Of a DNA stretch of 6,541 nt, positions 6,093 through 6,541 are shown piece after piece. Source of the stretch: Nitrospirota bacterium (GTDB lineage Bacteria; Nitrospirota; Nitrospiria; Nitrospirales; Nitrospiraceae). Positions within the stretch are counted from its first letter, which is position 1. Every line of letters starts with the position of its first letter. The position numbers and the translations under genes were made by a program. The notes under the pieces are model-generated. The model searched no databases and was not told the DNA's origin. It was given only the letters and a program-made list of their open reading frames with translations. The DNA is taken from the NCBI GenBank assembly GCA_005877535.1, contig VBOM01000335.1, positions 1 to 6,541 on the forward strand, in the 5' to 3' direction.

Positions 6093-6541
6093 TTAGGCGA
6101 AGAGGCGGAGACTCCTGAATAACTGTCCGACTTGCTTGCGGAGAGACGGGCGAGGGAGGGTCCCATTCAACACGTGGTCAGCTTGCTGGATCTTCTTTGC
6201 CAAGGGCATTTGGCTTCTGATGCGGCGCAGCGCTTCGGCGCGGGAAAGGCCGTTTCTTTTATTGAGACGGGCAATTTGAGTGTTGCGGTCGACAGTGACC
6301 ACGATGGTTGTGTCGACGCGTTTGTCTACGCCGGCTTCGAAGAGGAGCGGCACTTCGTAGATGACCACAGCATGGGGTTTGCGTTTGGCGATCCGACGCA
6401 CGAGTCGTTGTTGCTCGCGGGCGACGCGGGGATGGATAATGCGTTCGAGTTGTCGGCGTTTCTTCGGATTGCGGAAGATGATGCTTCCGAGGGCTTGGCG
6501 GTCGAGCGAGCGGTCCTGGTTGAGGACTGTCTTCCCAAACA
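6093..6541 (-). CDS. coaE: Dephospho-CoA kinase, C-terminal three quarters (5' end outside the window)
   Basis: CoaE phosphorylates the ribose 3'-OH of dephospho-CoA with ATP, the last step of coenzyme A synthesis. The frame is open from the window edge and ends with TAA at 6093-6095, giving about 148 residues of a protein usually near 200. Visible landmarks are LDRQALGSIIF followed by NPKKRRQLERIIHPRV, the PLLFEAG motif (VVIYEVPLLFEAGVDKRVD), the strand TTIVVTVDR with QIARLNKRNG, and ALRRIRSQMPLAKKIQQADHVL with its late-domain Asp-His. The P-loop (GxxxxGKS) lies beyond the right edge and cannot be checked. A shorter reading from the GTG at 6399-6401 would miss conserved sequence and is not the real start. 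trxB follows 45 bp downstream. Confidence 0.92.
   Translation of the reverse strand, partial: FGKTVLNQDRSLDRQALGSIIFRNPKKRRQLERIIHPRVAREQQRLVRRIAKRKPHAVVIYEVPLLFEAGVDKRVDTTIVVTVDRNTQIARLNKRNGLSRAEALRRIRSQMPLAKKIQQADHVLNGTLPRPSLRKQVGQLFRSLRLFA

Overview
The window looks like a piece of a bacterial chromosome with moderately high GC content. The best guess for its source is a Nitrospira-like member of the Nitrospirota. That guess rests mainly on intergenic repeats beginning GCAGGATGCTGAAAAAG and ending CTTTTTGAGCATCCTGC, a style I associate from memory with Nitrospira genomes. No taxonomic search was possible, so treat it as inference.

Reading the minus strand from the right edge, there is the 3' part of coaE (dephospho-CoA kinase), then trxB (thioredoxin reductase), a roughly 215-bp repeat, and thiI (tRNA 4-thiouridine sulfurtransferase). 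These three genes are co-directional and look intact where visible. On the plus strand, facing thiI, lies a secreted or periplasmic START/SRPBCC-fold protein. An 88-bp repeat fills the gap between the two converging stop codons. Further left, again on the minus strand, are two damaged genes. One is a queG (epoxyqueuosine reductase) remnant with an internal deletion and frameshift, a probable second frameshift and no C-terminal region. The other is a 452-codon sigma-54-dependent response regulator that is intact except for one in-frame TGA, at the codon where the family has the conserved Cys of the NCA(A/G)IP motif.

The main unexplained structure is the repeat family. Four full copies (1429-1596, 2701-2880, 3626-3713, 4898-5113) and one partial end (1-32) occupy five of the six gaps between genes. 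They share terminal inverted repeats but differ in internal sequence and length. At two gene ends (thiI and the sigma-54 regulator) the repeat terminus supplies the TAG stop codon. In front of thiI a repeat ends 8 bp before the start codon and displaces any clear ribosome binding site. No transposase is encoded here, so these look like non-autonomous palindromic or MITE-like elements.

In function the window is housekeeping: CoA synthesis, thiol redox, tRNA modification and one signalling regulator. I found no CRISPR array, tRNA, rRNA, integrase or defence system. The points most worth following are the repeat family, the single TGA in an otherwise open regulator gene, and the decay of queG beside an intact thiI.
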